A DNA stretch of 20,990 nucleotides from Lachnospiraceae bacterium (GTDB taxonomy: Bacteria > Bacillota_A > Clostridia > Lachnospirales > Lachnospiraceae). The notes beneath the pieces were generated by a model. The model was given only the letters and a program-made list of their open reading frames with translations, had not been told where the DNA came from and did no database searches. The stretch lies in assembly GCA_017634255.1 (NCBI GenBank), contig JAGBNT010000096.1, forward strand, positions 1-20,990. The letters run 5' to 3'. Shown one piece after another: positions 1 through 8,079 of the stretch; position 1 is the stretch's first letter, and each line of letters opens with the position of its first letter. Position numbers and translations under genes: made by a program.

Positions 1-1
1 A

Positions 2-700
2 ACCTACTCGCTCAGGGAGACGGTCGAAACCATATTAAAGACATGTCACAGGGAGGACATAGCGGAAATAATATTCATTCTCTGCGAGAGGACCTCCGCG
101 GATTGCAGAAAGACGGCTGAGGAGCTGGTTGAGCAGTATAAGGGTCAGACCTCTGTATATATCTGGGATCAGACTCTGCCCTTTGTGGGAGGTGCCATAC
201 GCGAGGGGATAGATATTGCCAAGGGAAGCCATGTTATCATGATGTCAAGTGACCTGGAGACGGATCCCGTCGTCGTACATAGATTTATCAACGCTGCAAA
301 AAAATATCCTGACAGGATAATTACCGCGTCCCGCTGGAGAGAGGGGGGCGGTTTTGAGAAATACAGCAAGGTAAAGCTCGTATGCAACCTGATTTTTGAA
401 AGAGCCATAGGTCTTTTCTATTTGACCAGGCTGTCCGACCTGACTTATGCCTTCAGGATCTTTCCTTCAAAGCTCATGAAGGCAATAGAGTGGGAGGAAT
501 TGAAGCATCCGTTCTTTCTTGAAACGGCACTAAAACCCTTAAGGCTCGGGACAAAATTTGTCGAGATACCCGGACATTGGGCCGCTCGGACAGAGGGTGT
601 TTCCCAGAATGGTTTTTTCGATAATTTCAAGTATTTTAAGACAGCCTGGCACAACAGATTTTTGACCGAGGAGCAGATACTTCGTAAGGACAATGGCTGA
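2..700 (+). CDS. Family 2 glycosyltransferase, polyprenyl-phosphate sugar synthase-like (5' partial)
   Basis: The frame is open from base 2 to the TGA at 698–700, so the gene begins left of the window and at least its first strand is missing. A GTG at codon 62 of the visible part is internal, because homologous-looking GT-A sequence continues upstream of it. The visible protein has the GT-A features of dolichol/polyprenyl-phosphate mannosyltransferases: the metal-binding Asp-rich site as SSDLETDP (DLE instead of the usual DAD/DxD), then ITASRWREGGG, which corresponds to the GSRY..GG region, and LTYAFRIFP, which corresponds to the conserved GFR segment. No C-terminal membrane helix is visible. 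In this family the enzyme moves a sugar from a nucleotide donor to a polyprenyl phosphate at the inner membrane face. It overlaps the next gene by 8 bases (ATGGCTGA), so the two are translationally coupled. The sugar cannot be read from sequence. Confidence 0.85.
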   Translation, partial: TYSLRETVETILKTCHREDIAEIIFILCERTSADCRKTAEELVEQYKGQTSVYIWDQTLPFVGGAIREGIDIAKGSHVIMMSSDLETDPVVVHRFINAAKKYPDRIITASRWREGGGFEKYSKVKLVCNLIFERAIGLFYLTRLSDLTYAFRIFPSKLMKAIEWEELKHPFFLETALKPLRLGTKFVEIPGHWAARTEGVSQNGFFDNFKYFKTAWHNRFLTEEQILRKDNG

Positions 701-2312
701 AAAAAAACACGATAAAAGGGCGGGCTTTAGCGAAGTGGACAGGTGGAGGATTTTCTCCCTTATACTGTTCACAGTGACAGTGTTGCTGCTTGCCTGGCAA
801 TCGGACGATGCATATCATGGCTACGTCATGGCCCGAAACCTTGCCGAAGGTCATGGTTTTGTTTACAACATCGGAGAGCGTTCGACAGCCAGCACAGGTC
901 CGCTGTTCACCCTTATAATTTCATTGGCTTATTTTTTTACCAGAGAGATGTTTTTCACCTCTCTGGTTGTTTGTACGCTGCTTTCTTCGGCAGCCTTTTA
1001 CATACTTGTATATAAGTTCTGCCGCTCAAAGGAGCAGATTCTGATGGTGATGCTGGCACTTTTCGCGAGCCCGTCGTTTATGAGCTACACTACCTCAGGA
1101 CTTGAAAACAGCCTGCTGTTTTTGCTGAGCGCCCTGTTTTTATGGGCTCTATCGGCGCACGAGAGGTATAATTTCAAGCAGCTTTTCGTTATAGCGCTTA
1201 TCATTTCTGCGATAGCAATGGCCAGGATGGATACTGTGCTGATATTCGCACCTGCGGCTGTCTGGATCTTTATCATGAAAAGGGACGGCATATCCTTTCC
1301 CAAAGCAATGCTGGCCGCTGCCGCTGGCCTTTCGCTCTTTGTTTTGTGGGAGCTTTTTGCTGTGATATATTTTGGCTTTCCCTTTCCCAATCCCGCCTAT
1401 GTCAAGCTGGGTACGGGAATTTCCCAGATAGAATATCTGAAGAGGGGCATCCTGTATTATTTTTACACATTTCTAAATGATACCGGGGTCATTATGATCA
1501 CCGTTGCAGGCACAGTATTGAGCATATCGGCAAAAAAGTCGAAATACACCGCAGTGTCCTTAGGGATAATACTCTACCTTATATATATACTCAGGATAGG
1601 CGGAGATTTCATGATGGGAAGGCATTTTACAGTGGTCTTCTTTATCTCGCTGTGTATGTTCTATATAATAGAAAACAAAGAAATAAGCGAGATAACAAAG
1701 CTGCGGCTTAACAAGCGTATATTTGATGTCACAGTCATAGCTTGTCTTGTGATGACGCTGGGCTTTTCCAAGGTGATCGGTTCACAGTACCTGCTGGGAC
1801 ATAAATATTCATCCCATATATCCGATGAGCGCGAGTATTATTACTCCACTACCGGACTTTATAACAATGTGGTTTCCCTGGTAAGGGAGGGCAGGCTGTG
1901 TGTAAGCGATACCTGGAACAATGAGGCGCCGGACGATCTCAGAGAAAACGGTCTTTCCGGCGGTATCATAGATAACGCGGCAGGAATACTGGTCTACTAT
2001 AATCCGGACCTCTACCTGAACGATACATATTGTCTGGGAGATGCCTTTTTATCGAAGCTGCCGGCGATATATGATCCCAACTGGCGGGTCGGACATCTGA
2101 GGAGGGCCGTACCGGAGGGCTACAGGGAATCCGTATGGAATAATGATAATGAGATAGAAGACCCGGATCTGCACGAATATTACGAGGTTATCCGGCTCAT
2201 AACGCGGGGCAGGATATTTGATTCGGAGAGAATTAAGGCGATCATAGATATAAATACAGGAAAATACGATCATTTAATAGATAATTATGAGAGAAGGCTC
2301 GAAGAGAAGTAA
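693..2312 (+). CDS. GT-C type integral membrane glycosyltransferase
   Basis: This is a 539-residue protein with about ten or more hydrophobic segments in its first ~370 residues and a soluble C-terminal ~170 residues, the usual GT-C layout. After the first helix (about 20–35) comes SDDAYHGYVMARNLAEGHG and then YNIGERSTASTGP. This closely matches the pattern 'DDA...RYARNLAEGHGLVYNPGERVEGYTSPL' of AftB-like and related polyprenyl-phosphate-sugar-dependent transferases; Asp38 and Asp39 would be the catalytic/metal pair in the first outer loop. Such enzymes use lipid-linked sugars outside the membrane. That fits the upstream GT2 gene, which overlaps this start by 8 bases, as the donor synthase; the pairing is inference. 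The ATG at 693 is the only start near the upstream stop. The acceptor is unknown (wall polymer, lipid-linked glycan or protein). Confidence 0.82.
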   Translation: MAEKKHDKRAGFSEVDRWRIFSLILFTVTVLLLAWQSDDAYHGYVMARNLAEGHGFVYNIGERSTASTGPLFTLIISLAYFFTREMFFTSLVVCTLLSSAAFYILVYKFCRSKEQILMVMLALFASPSFMSYTTSGLENSLLFLLSALFLWALSAHERYNFKQLFVIALIISAIAMARMDTVLIFAPAAVWIFIMKRDGISFPKAMLAAAAGLSLFVLWELFAVIYFGFPFPNPAYVKLGTGISQIEYLKRGILYYFYTFLNDTGVIMITVAGTVLSISAKKSKYTAVSLGIILYLIYILRIGGDFMMGRHFTVVFFISLCMFYIIENKEISEITKLRLNKRIFDVTVIACLVMTLGFSKVIGSQYLLGHKYSSHISDEREYYYSTTGLYNNVVSLVREGRLCVSDTWNNEAPDDLRENGLSGGIIDNAAGILVYYNPDLYLNDTYCLGDAFLSKLPAIYDPNWRVGHLRRAVPEGYRESVWNNDNEIEDPDLHEYYEVIRLITRGRIFDSERIKAIIDINTGKYDHLIDNYERRLEEK

Positions 2313-3867
2313 AAGACATAAGAGAAGAATGAGGATATTAAGGGGTGTACTTTTGGTGCTCGCCAGTATCCTTATAATAACATATCTTGGAATCTCCATC
2401 TTTTTCATGACGCATTTTTATCCCGATACGACCTTGAACGGGGAAGATGTTTCGATGAAGAGCGAGGAGTATGTGGAGAATATCTTTGCGGAAAAAGCGA
2501 GTCATTATGTACTTAAGGTGACAGGGCGAAATGATCTCAGTATGGATATAAAGGCCTCGGACATTTCCTTTAAGCCGGATTTTGAGGGGCAGATAGGGCA
2601 GCTTATAAAGGAGCAAAACGCCTTTTTGTGGATAGCGGCGCTTGCCAGGCCATCGGAGCTGACCGCAGAATCGCTGGCGGATTTTTCAAGCAGCGAGCTG
2701 CATGAGCTCATAGATGCCTCAGATTTTTTTAAGGCCTCGAATATCAGCCAGCCTAAGGATGCATATTATGACCTGGTGGATGGAGCCTATGCGGTCATTC
2801 CCGACGAACCCGGAACTGACCCGGTAAAAGAGGAAGTATATAAGGTAATCGAGGGCGCGGTGAGCTCCCTGGATGAAAACGTTTCGATAGACAGGGATGA
2901 ATGCTATACAAAGGCCGCGATACGTGCGGATGACCCCGTCCTGAATGAGACGGTAAATAACCTCAATAAATACTGCGGGACAAAGATACGCTTTGATTTC
3001 GGAGAAGATTCCGAGGTGCTCGACGGAAATACGATCAAGGATTGGGTAACGCTGGAGGGAACCCAGGTCACCTTCGATCCGTCGTATATCAAGGAATATG
3101 TGGCGGGCCTTGCAAGGAGACACGATACCTTCGGAATGAAGAGGGAATTCACTACCTCCCGTGGGAAAAAGATAACGGTCAGCGGAGGCGACTATGGCTG
3201 GTGGACGGACAGACCTTCTACGATCGAGGAGGTGACAAAGGCTATAGAGAATACCTTTGTGGGAGATATGGAGCCTGTCTATTTTGGGAGGGCAATGGTG
3301 CATGGGGACAGCGATATCGGCAGCAGCTATGTCGAGGTCGATCTGGACAACCAGCATGTATATGTATACAAGGACGGCAATCTGGTGACGGAGACGGACT
3401 GCGTCTCCGGCAAGGCGGTCAACGGCAACAGTACGCCCGAGGGGACCTATGGGATAACCTATAAGGAAAGGGATGCGGAGCTGGTGGGGGAGAATTATAC
3501 GTCCCCCGTAAATTACTGGATGCCTTTTAATGGAAATGTCGGTCTTCACGATGCTACCTGGCGAAAGGAGTTTGGGGGGAGCATATATATCAACAGCGGC
3601 TCCCACGGCTGTGTAAATCTGCCGCTGGATAAGGCGAAGATAATTTTTGAGAACGTGGTCAAGGGAGAACCGGTAATAGTATACGGCGGTAAGAAAAAGG
3701 AAGACGTGGTCAAGGAGAAAGAGGAAGAACAGCCCTCTGAGGAACAGCTTCAGCTGCAGGAGCTTCTGACACAGATCGCCCTGAATGCTGCGGCTCAGCA
3801 GGAACAGGCACAGGAGCAGACTGGCGGGACTAATGAAGCTAATGGGACCAGTCAGGAGGGACAGTAG
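2287..3867 (+). CDS. Membrane-anchored L,D-transpeptidase (YkuD domain)
   Basis: The 526-residue protein has a very basic N-terminus and one membrane helix (about 19–41), which gives a type II orientation. An extracellular region of about 300 residues follows, resembling the PG_binding_4 repeats that precede the catalytic domain in many clostridial enzymes, then a YkuD domain from about 346 to 468. The catalytic motif SHGCVNLP is intact with nucleophile Cys442, and the upstream GLHDATW histidine is present. The family forms 3-3 cross-links in peptidoglycan using tetrapeptide donors and resists most beta-lactams. After the domain comes a low-complexity Lys/Glu then Gln/Glu tail of about 58 residues of unknown role. 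The ATG at 2287 overlaps the previous gene by 26 bases and lacks a clear ribosome binding site; Met15 (2329), after the upstream stop, is an alternative that keeps the membrane helix. The family call is firm, the start is not. Confidence 0.93.
   Translation: MREGSKRSKRHKRRMRILRGVLLVLASILIITYLGISIFFMTHFYPDTTLNGEDVSMKSEEYVENIFAEKASHYVLKVTGRNDLSMDIKASDISFKPDFEGQIGQLIKEQNAFLWIAALARPSELTAESLADFSSSELHELIDASDFFKASNISQPKDAYYDLVDGAYAVIPDEPGTDPVKEEVYKVIEGAVSSLDENVSIDRDECYTKAAIRADDPVLNETVNNLNKYCGTKIRFDFGEDSEVLDGNTIKDWVTLEGTQVTFDPSYIKEYVAGLARRHDTFGMKREFTTSRGKKITVSGGDYGWWTDRPSTIEEVTKAIENTFVGDMEPVYFGRAMVHGDSDIGSSYVEVDLDNQHVYVYKDGNLVTETDCVSGKAVNGNSTPEGTYGITYKERDAELVGENYTSPVNYWMPFNGNVGLHDATWRKEFGGSIYINSGSHGCVNLPLDKAKIIFENVVKGEPVIVYGGKKKEDVVKEKEEEQPSEEQLQLQELLTQIALNAAAQQEQAQEQTGGTNEANGTSQEGQ
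3854..3860 (+). promoter_or_regulatory. Ribosome binding site fixing a TTG start
   Basis: AGGAGGG lies 9 bases before TTG at 3870, inside the last codons of the L,D-transpeptidase gene. No ATG or GTG in this frame is better placed, and the conserved decarboxylase N-terminus begins within 18 residues, so TTG is the likely start. Confidence 0.8.
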
Positions 3868-3869
3868 CC

Positions 3870-5003
3870 TTGGGTAAGCTTCTGCAAAAGCTTCTGGAAT
3901 TAAAGGCTTCGGACATATATCCTTTCCATATGCCAGGCCACAAGAGGAATCCGGAATATCCATTTTTTAAAGAGGCCTTCGGGCTGGATATTACGGAGAT
4001 CGAGGGCTTTGGAGACCTTTACTCCAATGAGGGGATATTAGAGGAGCTAAAGACCCGTGCGGCAAAGGTCTACGGGGCAAAGCGAGCCTATATTCTTGTC
4101 AACGGCTCCACGGTGGGAGTGCTTTCAGCCATATCTGCGGCGGTGCAAAAGGGCGGGCGTATCCTAATTGCCGATGAGGCTCACAGGAGCGCATATAACG
4201 CCGCGTTTTTAAAAGAACTGCACTACGATACCCTTGAGCTTCCGGCTATAGAGCCGTATATGATCGGCGGCGGAGTGGATTCGGAGGATGTGGAAAAGGC
4301 ATTGGACAGAGCTCCGGATACAGAGGCAGTTTTTATAACCTCGCCCACCTACCGGGGAATCATTTCTGATCTTGACGGAATAGCGAGTGTCTGCCACGAA
4401 AGGGGAAAGCTTCTGATAGTGGACAGCGCTCACGGAGCCTATCTGGGCTTTGAAGAGGAGTGCAAAAAAAAATACAATGCGGATAACGCAGCGCTCAGCG
4501 GAGCGGATATCATAGTCGAAAGCCTGCATAAGACGCTGCCCTGTTTTACACAGACGGCGCTTATGTTCGTAAATTCAGACCGGGTAGACGAAGAGCTCCT
4601 GGGAAGGTATCTTTCAATATATCAGACCAGCTCACCCTCCTATCTTTTTATGGCCGGGATATCGGCCTGTCTGGATTTTTTGAAGGAACCGGGGGACAGG
4701 TTTAAGGAGCATTACAGAGAGGTGGAAAGGCTCAGGAGCCTGTCAGCGGGCTTTGACAGGATAAGTATTGCGGGAGAGGAACTGATAGGGCAGAATAAGG
4801 TCTACGGCCTGGATCCGTATAAATTTGTGATACATCATAAAAATAAGAGCGGGCATGAGCTTTACAGGCTTTTTTCAGAGAAATACCACCTGGTCTGCGA
4901 GCTCAGCACTCCAGATCATGTCCTGGCGATGACTTCGCCCATGGATACGAAGGAGGGCTTTGAGAGGCTTTTTAGGGCGCTTGAGGAGACAGACAGGGAT
5001 TAG
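3870..5003 (+). CDS. yaaO: PLP-dependent Orn/Lys/Arg decarboxylase family protein, YaaO-like
   Basis: This is a fold-type I PLP enzyme of the prokaryotic Orn/Lys/Arg decarboxylase group. The signature PFHMPGHKR is at residues 18–26, the cofactor-binding DSAHGA is near 184–189, and SLHKTLP carries the Schiff-base lysine Lys221. It begins with TTG, 9 bases after a strong AGGAGGG and 2 bases after the preceding stop. Bacillus YaaO, the positional counterpart beside tmk–yaaQ–yaaR–holB, is about 480 residues long as I recall; at 377 residues this protein seems to lack much of the C-terminal decarboxylase domain, although the catalytic core is whole. The family decarboxylates basic amino acids to polyamines or diamines, but substrate specificity cannot be read here, and the shortened C-terminus could change it. 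The next gene starts 12 bases downstream. Confidence 0.9.
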   Translation: MGKLLQKLLELKASDIYPFHMPGHKRNPEYPFFKEAFGLDITEIEGFGDLYSNEGILEELKTRAAKVYGAKRAYILVNGSTVGVLSAISAAVQKGGRILIADEAHRSAYNAAFLKELHYDTLELPAIEPYMIGGGVDSEDVEKALDRAPDTEAVFITSPTYRGIISDLDGIASVCHERGKLLIVDSAHGAYLGFEEECKKKYNADNAALSGADIIVESLHKTLPCFTQTALMFVNSDRVDEELLGRYLSIYQTSSPSYLFMAGISACLDFLKEPGDRFKEHYREVERLRSLSAGFDRISIAGEELIGQNKVYGLDPYKFVIHHKNKSGHELYRLFSEKYHLVCELSTPDHVLAMTSPMDTKEGFERLFRALEETDRD

Positions 5004-5015
5004 AGAAATTAAAAG

Positions 5016-5612
5016 ATGGACAGCGGCAGGATATTTTATATAATCGGAAAAAGCGCTTCGGGCAAAGACAGTATGTATAAGGAGCTCCTGAAAAAGACGG
5101 GACTTAAGGTCTATACCATGTATACCACGAGGCCCAGAAGGGAATATGAGGTTCAGGGCAGGGAATATAATTTTACCGGAGAGGATGAACTGAGGCATCT
5201 CAGGGAGGAAAAGAAGGTCATAGAGGAGCGTACTTATATGACGGTACACGGTCCCTGGGTCTACTATACTGTGGATGACGGCAGCTTTGATACGGGCCAG
5301 GACCTGCTTATGATCGGCACTCTGGAATCCTTTATCTCGATGAAAAAATATATGGGGGCTGGCAGAGTCTTTCCCATATATATAGAATGTGACGACGGGG
5401 TGCGCCTTCAGAGGGCCATGGACCGGGAAAAAAAGAGCAGTACTCCCGATTACAAGGAGATGTGCAGAAGATTTTTGGCGGATTCGGAGGATTTTTCAGA
5501 GGAGAAGCTGGAGGCAGCGGGTATAACTAAAAGATTTGAGAATATGGACATTGCCGAATGCCGTGATAATATAATAGAATATATTGATTATATCAAGCGG
5601 GAGAGGATATAG
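5016..5612 (+). CDS. Guanylate kinase-like P-loop nucleotide kinase with altered acceptor site
   Basis: The 198-residue protein has the guanylate kinase fold order: a P-loop GKSASGKD (11–18, Asp18 where Ser/Thr is usual), YTTRPRR (36–42, matching the TTRxPR nucleotide-monophosphate loop), GREYNF (48–53), a VHG turn (77–79), and lid arginines near 133–137. Two usual guanine/GMP contacts look changed: the 'AEVHG' Glu is Thr76, and the 'LLEID' Glu and Asp are Met99 and Gly101. So it belongs to the family, but GMP phosphorylation is not assured; a true gmk would be expected elsewhere in the genome. It sits where Bacillus has tmk (thymidylate kinase). The ATG at 5016 has only a weak GAGAA-type ribosome site, and the stop abuts the start of yaaR, so expression is probably coupled to its neighbours. 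Confidence 0.8.
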   Translation: MDSGRIFYIIGKSASGKDSMYKELLKKTGLKVYTMYTTRPRREYEVQGREYNFTGEDELRHLREEKKVIEERTYMTVHGPWVYYTVDDGSFDTGQDLLMIGTLESFISMKKYMGAGRVFPIYIECDDGVRLQRAMDREKKSSTPDYKEMCRRFLADSEDFSEEKLEAAGITKRFENMDIAECRDNIIEYIDYIKRERI

Positions 5613-6053
5613 ATGGACATAAAGGTCAATCAGATCTCCAAGGCGCAGATGCCGGAGCCGGTCAAACCCCAGGAAAATACAGACGACAGCTTCAAATTTT
5701 CCCTTATAAGCCGGATAGAGGAGAAGGATCTTCAGGAAGCCCTGAAAACCATGATGAACGAGATCACCATGCAGGGCGAGAAGATAAAAAAGCGCAAAAA
5801 TATCCAGGATATGCAGAAATACAGGGGCCTTATAAAGGGCTTCCTGAATGAGATATTGAATCGCTCGCATCAATTTGAGAGGGAGAACTTTCTGGACAGG
5901 AGGGGACGTCACAGAGTATACGGGATAATCCGCCTCGTGGATGAAAATCTCGACAAGCTGGCTGCTGAGCTTGTAAAGGACGAGCAGGATAACATTACGA
6001 TAATGAATACGATAGGCGAGATAAGGGGACTGCTGATAGACCTTCTTATGTAA
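5613..6053 (+). CDS. yaaR: YaaR family protein (DUF327)
   Basis: The 146-residue soluble, helix-rich, charged protein starts on the base right after the preceding TAG. Its pattern agrees with the YaaR/DUF327 family: a short N-terminal segment, then a helical core with [33 protein letters not shown] and an [17 protein letters not shown] region near the C-terminus. The position directly before holB matches Bacillus yaaR–holB. No enzymatic motif is visible and the function of the family is not established. The next start is 21 bases downstream with AAGGA before it. The call depends on family likeness plus synteny. Confidence 0.85.
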   Translation: MDIKVNQISKAQMPEPVKPQENTDDSFKFSLISRIEEKDLQEALKTMMNEITMQGEKIKKRKNIQDMQKYRGLIKGFLNEILNRSHQFERENFLDRRGRHRVYGIIRLVDENLDKLAAELVKDEQDNITIMNTIGEIRGLLIDLLM

Positions 6054-6074
6054 TGGGGATGTTTAAGGAATATA

Positions 6075-7076
6075 ATGGATAGCTTTGAGGATATAATAGG
6101 TCAGGATGAGATCTCGGACTACTTCAGACGGACCATAAGCCGGGGAAAGGTCTCTCACGCCCTTATACTTAACGGGGAGAAGCATACCGGCAAGGAGTAC
6201 ATGGCGAAGATATACGCTTCGACGCTGCAGTGTGAGAAGGGTGGCCTGAAGCCCTGCGGCGAATGTCACTCCTGTAAGATGGCGGCCTCTGACAATCATC
6301 CTGATATAATAACCGTAACACACGAAAATCAGAGATCCATTGGGGTGGACGATATAAGGCAGAAGATAAACGACGATATCATTTTAAAGCCCTATTATTC
6401 CGCCCGCAAAATATATATAGTTCCCGAAGCCTCCATTATGACGGAGGAGGCGCAGAACGCCCTTTTAAAAACACTCGAAGAGCCGCCTGCCTATGCGTTG
6501 ATGATTCTTTTGGTCGACAATAAGGAGCGCATGCTGCCGACGATCCTGTCAAGGTGTGTGACCTTAAATATCAGGCCGGTGGCTTCTGAGAGGATAAGGG
6601 CTTATTTGAAAGCTAAAAAAAGCATTTGGGGGAGGGACGCCGATGTAGCAGTCGCCTTTGCCAGAGGGAGCATAGGGAGGGCGGAAATGCTGGCCTCCTC
6701 GGGAGAATATATCGCCCTGATGAACAGCGTTACGGAGCTGCTTTCTCATATCAGAGAGATGGGCATTTCGGAGGAGCTGGATTTTATAAAAAAGATAGCG
6801 GATAATAAAGACACTGCCTTTGATCATCTGGATATCATGGAGGCATGGTACAGGGATATTCTCGTGTACAAGAGCACCGGGAAGCCAGGGATGCTGATGT
6901 TCTTAAACGAGCAGACGCAGATCGCTTCGGCTGCAAAGCGCGCCGCTTATATAGATATATCGGCGGTCCTGGATGAGATAGAGTCCGCAAGGGATAAGCT
7001 GAATGCGAATGTCAATGCCGCCCTTGTATTTGAGCTGCTGCTGGATACAATGAAGGAAAGGGCTGTTTCAGAGTAG
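6075..7076 (+). CDS. holB: DNA polymerase III, delta' subunit
   Basis: This is the clamp-loader AAA+ subunit that, with delta and the DnaX subunits, loads the sliding clamp at the replication fork. In order, the 333-residue protein shows FEDIIGQDEI, a degenerate Walker A (GEKHTGKE, 34–41, Glu for the usual Thr/Ser), a zinc-binding set Cys53, Cys61, Cys64 and Cys67, the helix EEAQNALLKTLEEPP (124–138), and the sensor motif LSRC (Cys161). The altered P-loop and missing acidic Walker B pair favour delta' over DnaX, as does the length (DnaX is usually over 500 residues). The place between yaaR and ricT is the Bacillus order. AAGGA sits 5 bases before ATG 6075. Confidence 0.93.
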   Translation: MDSFEDIIGQDEISDYFRRTISRGKVSHALILNGEKHTGKEYMAKIYASTLQCEKGGLKPCGECHSCKMAASDNHPDIITVTHENQRSIGVDDIRQKINDDIILKPYYSARKIYIVPEASIMTEEAQNALLKTLEEPPAYALMILLVDNKERMLPTILSRCVTLNIRPVASERIRAYLKAKKSIWGRDADVAVAFARGSIGRAEMLASSGEYIALMNSVTELLSHIREMGISEELDFIKKIADNKDTAFDHLDIMEAWYRDILVYKSTGKPGMLMFLNEQTQIASAAKRAAYIDISAVLDEIESARDKLNANVNAALVFELLLDTMKERAVSE

Positions 7077-7101
7077 GATAAGCAGCGGAGTTGCTATGAA
7101 G

Positions 7102-7147
7102 TTGCAAATTAAGTATTACTGGGGATAAAACCCCTTTAATAAAGGAG
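7102..7147 (+). promoter_or_regulatory. Possible promoter and two alternative hairpins before ricT
   Basis: The 79-base gap after holB is the largest inside this block. TTGCAA (7102–7107) and GATAAA (7124–7129) with a 16-base spacer make a 4/6 plus 4/6 sigma-A-like promoter. GGGG (7121–7124) can pair with CCCC (7131–7134) across a 6-base loop, while CCTTT (7133–7137) can pair with AAAGG (7141–7145), which is the ribosome binding site of ricT. Both pairings use CC at 7133–7134, so they exclude each other. The stems are short (4 and 5 bp), so a regulatory role is only a possibility. Confidence 0.35.
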
Positions 7148-7155
7148 ATAAAATT

Positions 7156-8079
7156 ATGACAAAAGTTATCGGGGTCAGGTTTCGCACGGCAGAAAAGGTT
7201 TATTTCTTTTCTCCGGGGGAATTCAGGATAAAGAAAAACGACAACGTAATAGTCGAGACTGCAAGAGGAGTCGAATTCGGCAGGGTCGTATCGGACATAA
7301 TGGATGTAGAGGATGAAAAGATAGTTCAGCCCTTGAAGACTATCATAAGGCTGGCAACTGAGGACGACATCGAAAGAGAGAATGCGAACCACGAAAAGGG
7401 GAGGGATGCCTTCAAGGTCTGCCTTGAAAAGATCAAGAAGCACGGGCTTGAAATGAAGCTCATAAATGCCGAATATACCTTTGATAACAATAAGCTGCTC
7501 TTTTATTTCACGGCCGACGGCAGGGTGGATTTCAGGGAGCTGGTAAAGGATCTGGCCGGAGTATTCAAGACCAGGATAGAGCTGAGGCAGATCGGTGTGA
7601 GGGATGAGACCAAGATCATCGGCGGCTACGGCATATGCGGAAGACAGCTTTGCTGCCACAGCTACCTGTCCGAGTTCGTTCCCGTATCCATAAGGATGGC
7701 GAAGGAGCAGAATCTTTCGCTCAATCCGACAAAGATATCCGGGGTCTGCGGAAGGTTGATGTGCTGCCTTAAAAACGAGGAGGAGACTTATAAATATCTA
7801 AATAGAAAGCTTCCCCATACAGGAGATATAGTCACTACTCCCGACGGGACCAGCGGAGAGGTCGAAAGTGTCAATGTCCTTCGACAGCTGGTAAAGGTGC
7901 TGGTGGAGGTAGGCGACGAAAAGGAGCTTCACGAGTACCCTGTTGGAGAGCTTAAGTTCAAGCAGAGAAAGAACAAGGGCAAACAGAAGGATAAGGGAGA
8001 CGAGGCCGAGGAGAAGGAATTAAAGGAACTGGAGATGCTGGAGAAGAGGGATGGAAAATCCAGGCTTAATGACGATTGA
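7156..8079 (+). CDS. ricT: RicT (YaaT), PSP1-domain regulator of RNA maturation
   Basis: This is a PSP1-domain protein of the RicT family, the iron-sulfur subunit of the Y-complex (RicA–RicF–RicT) that in Bacillus steers RNase Y-dependent mRNA processing and affects competence, biofilm and sporulation. The cysteine signature is complete: CGRQLCC (Cys161, 166, 167) and CGRLMCC (Cys198, 203, 204), a set linked to 4Fe-4S binding. The PSP1 core is about 5–205, followed by a small beta domain (GDIVTTPDGTSGEVESV) and a Lys/Glu-rich tail from about 265. AAAGGAG lies 8 bases before ATG 7156. Its partners RicA and RicF are not in this window. Bacillus has yabA next; here trmN6 follows directly with a 29-base overlap. 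Confidence 0.93.
   Translation: MTKVIGVRFRTAEKVYFFSPGEFRIKKNDNVIVETARGVEFGRVVSDIMDVEDEKIVQPLKTIIRLATEDDIERENANHEKGRDAFKVCLEKIKKHGLEMKLINAEYTFDNNKLLFYFTADGRVDFRELVKDLAGVFKTRIELRQIGVRDETKIIGGYGICGRQLCCHSYLSEFVPVSIRMAKEQNLSLNPTKISGVCGRLMCCLKNEEETYKYLNRKLPHTGDIVTTPDGTSGEVESVNVLRQLVKVLVEVGDEKELHEYPVGELKFKQRKNKGKQKDKGDEAEEKELKELEMLEKRDGKSRLNDD

Noticed and set aside
185..187. GTG as the start of the first glycosyltransferase
   Set aside because: The same frame is open back to base 2 and encodes plausible GT-A sequence, so the gene is cut by the window edge rather than starting here.
2719..3963. A 414-codon open frame on the minus strand
   Set aside because: It lies antisense to the L,D-transpeptidase gene, which has clear motifs; its protein has no recognisable domain and no ribosome site.
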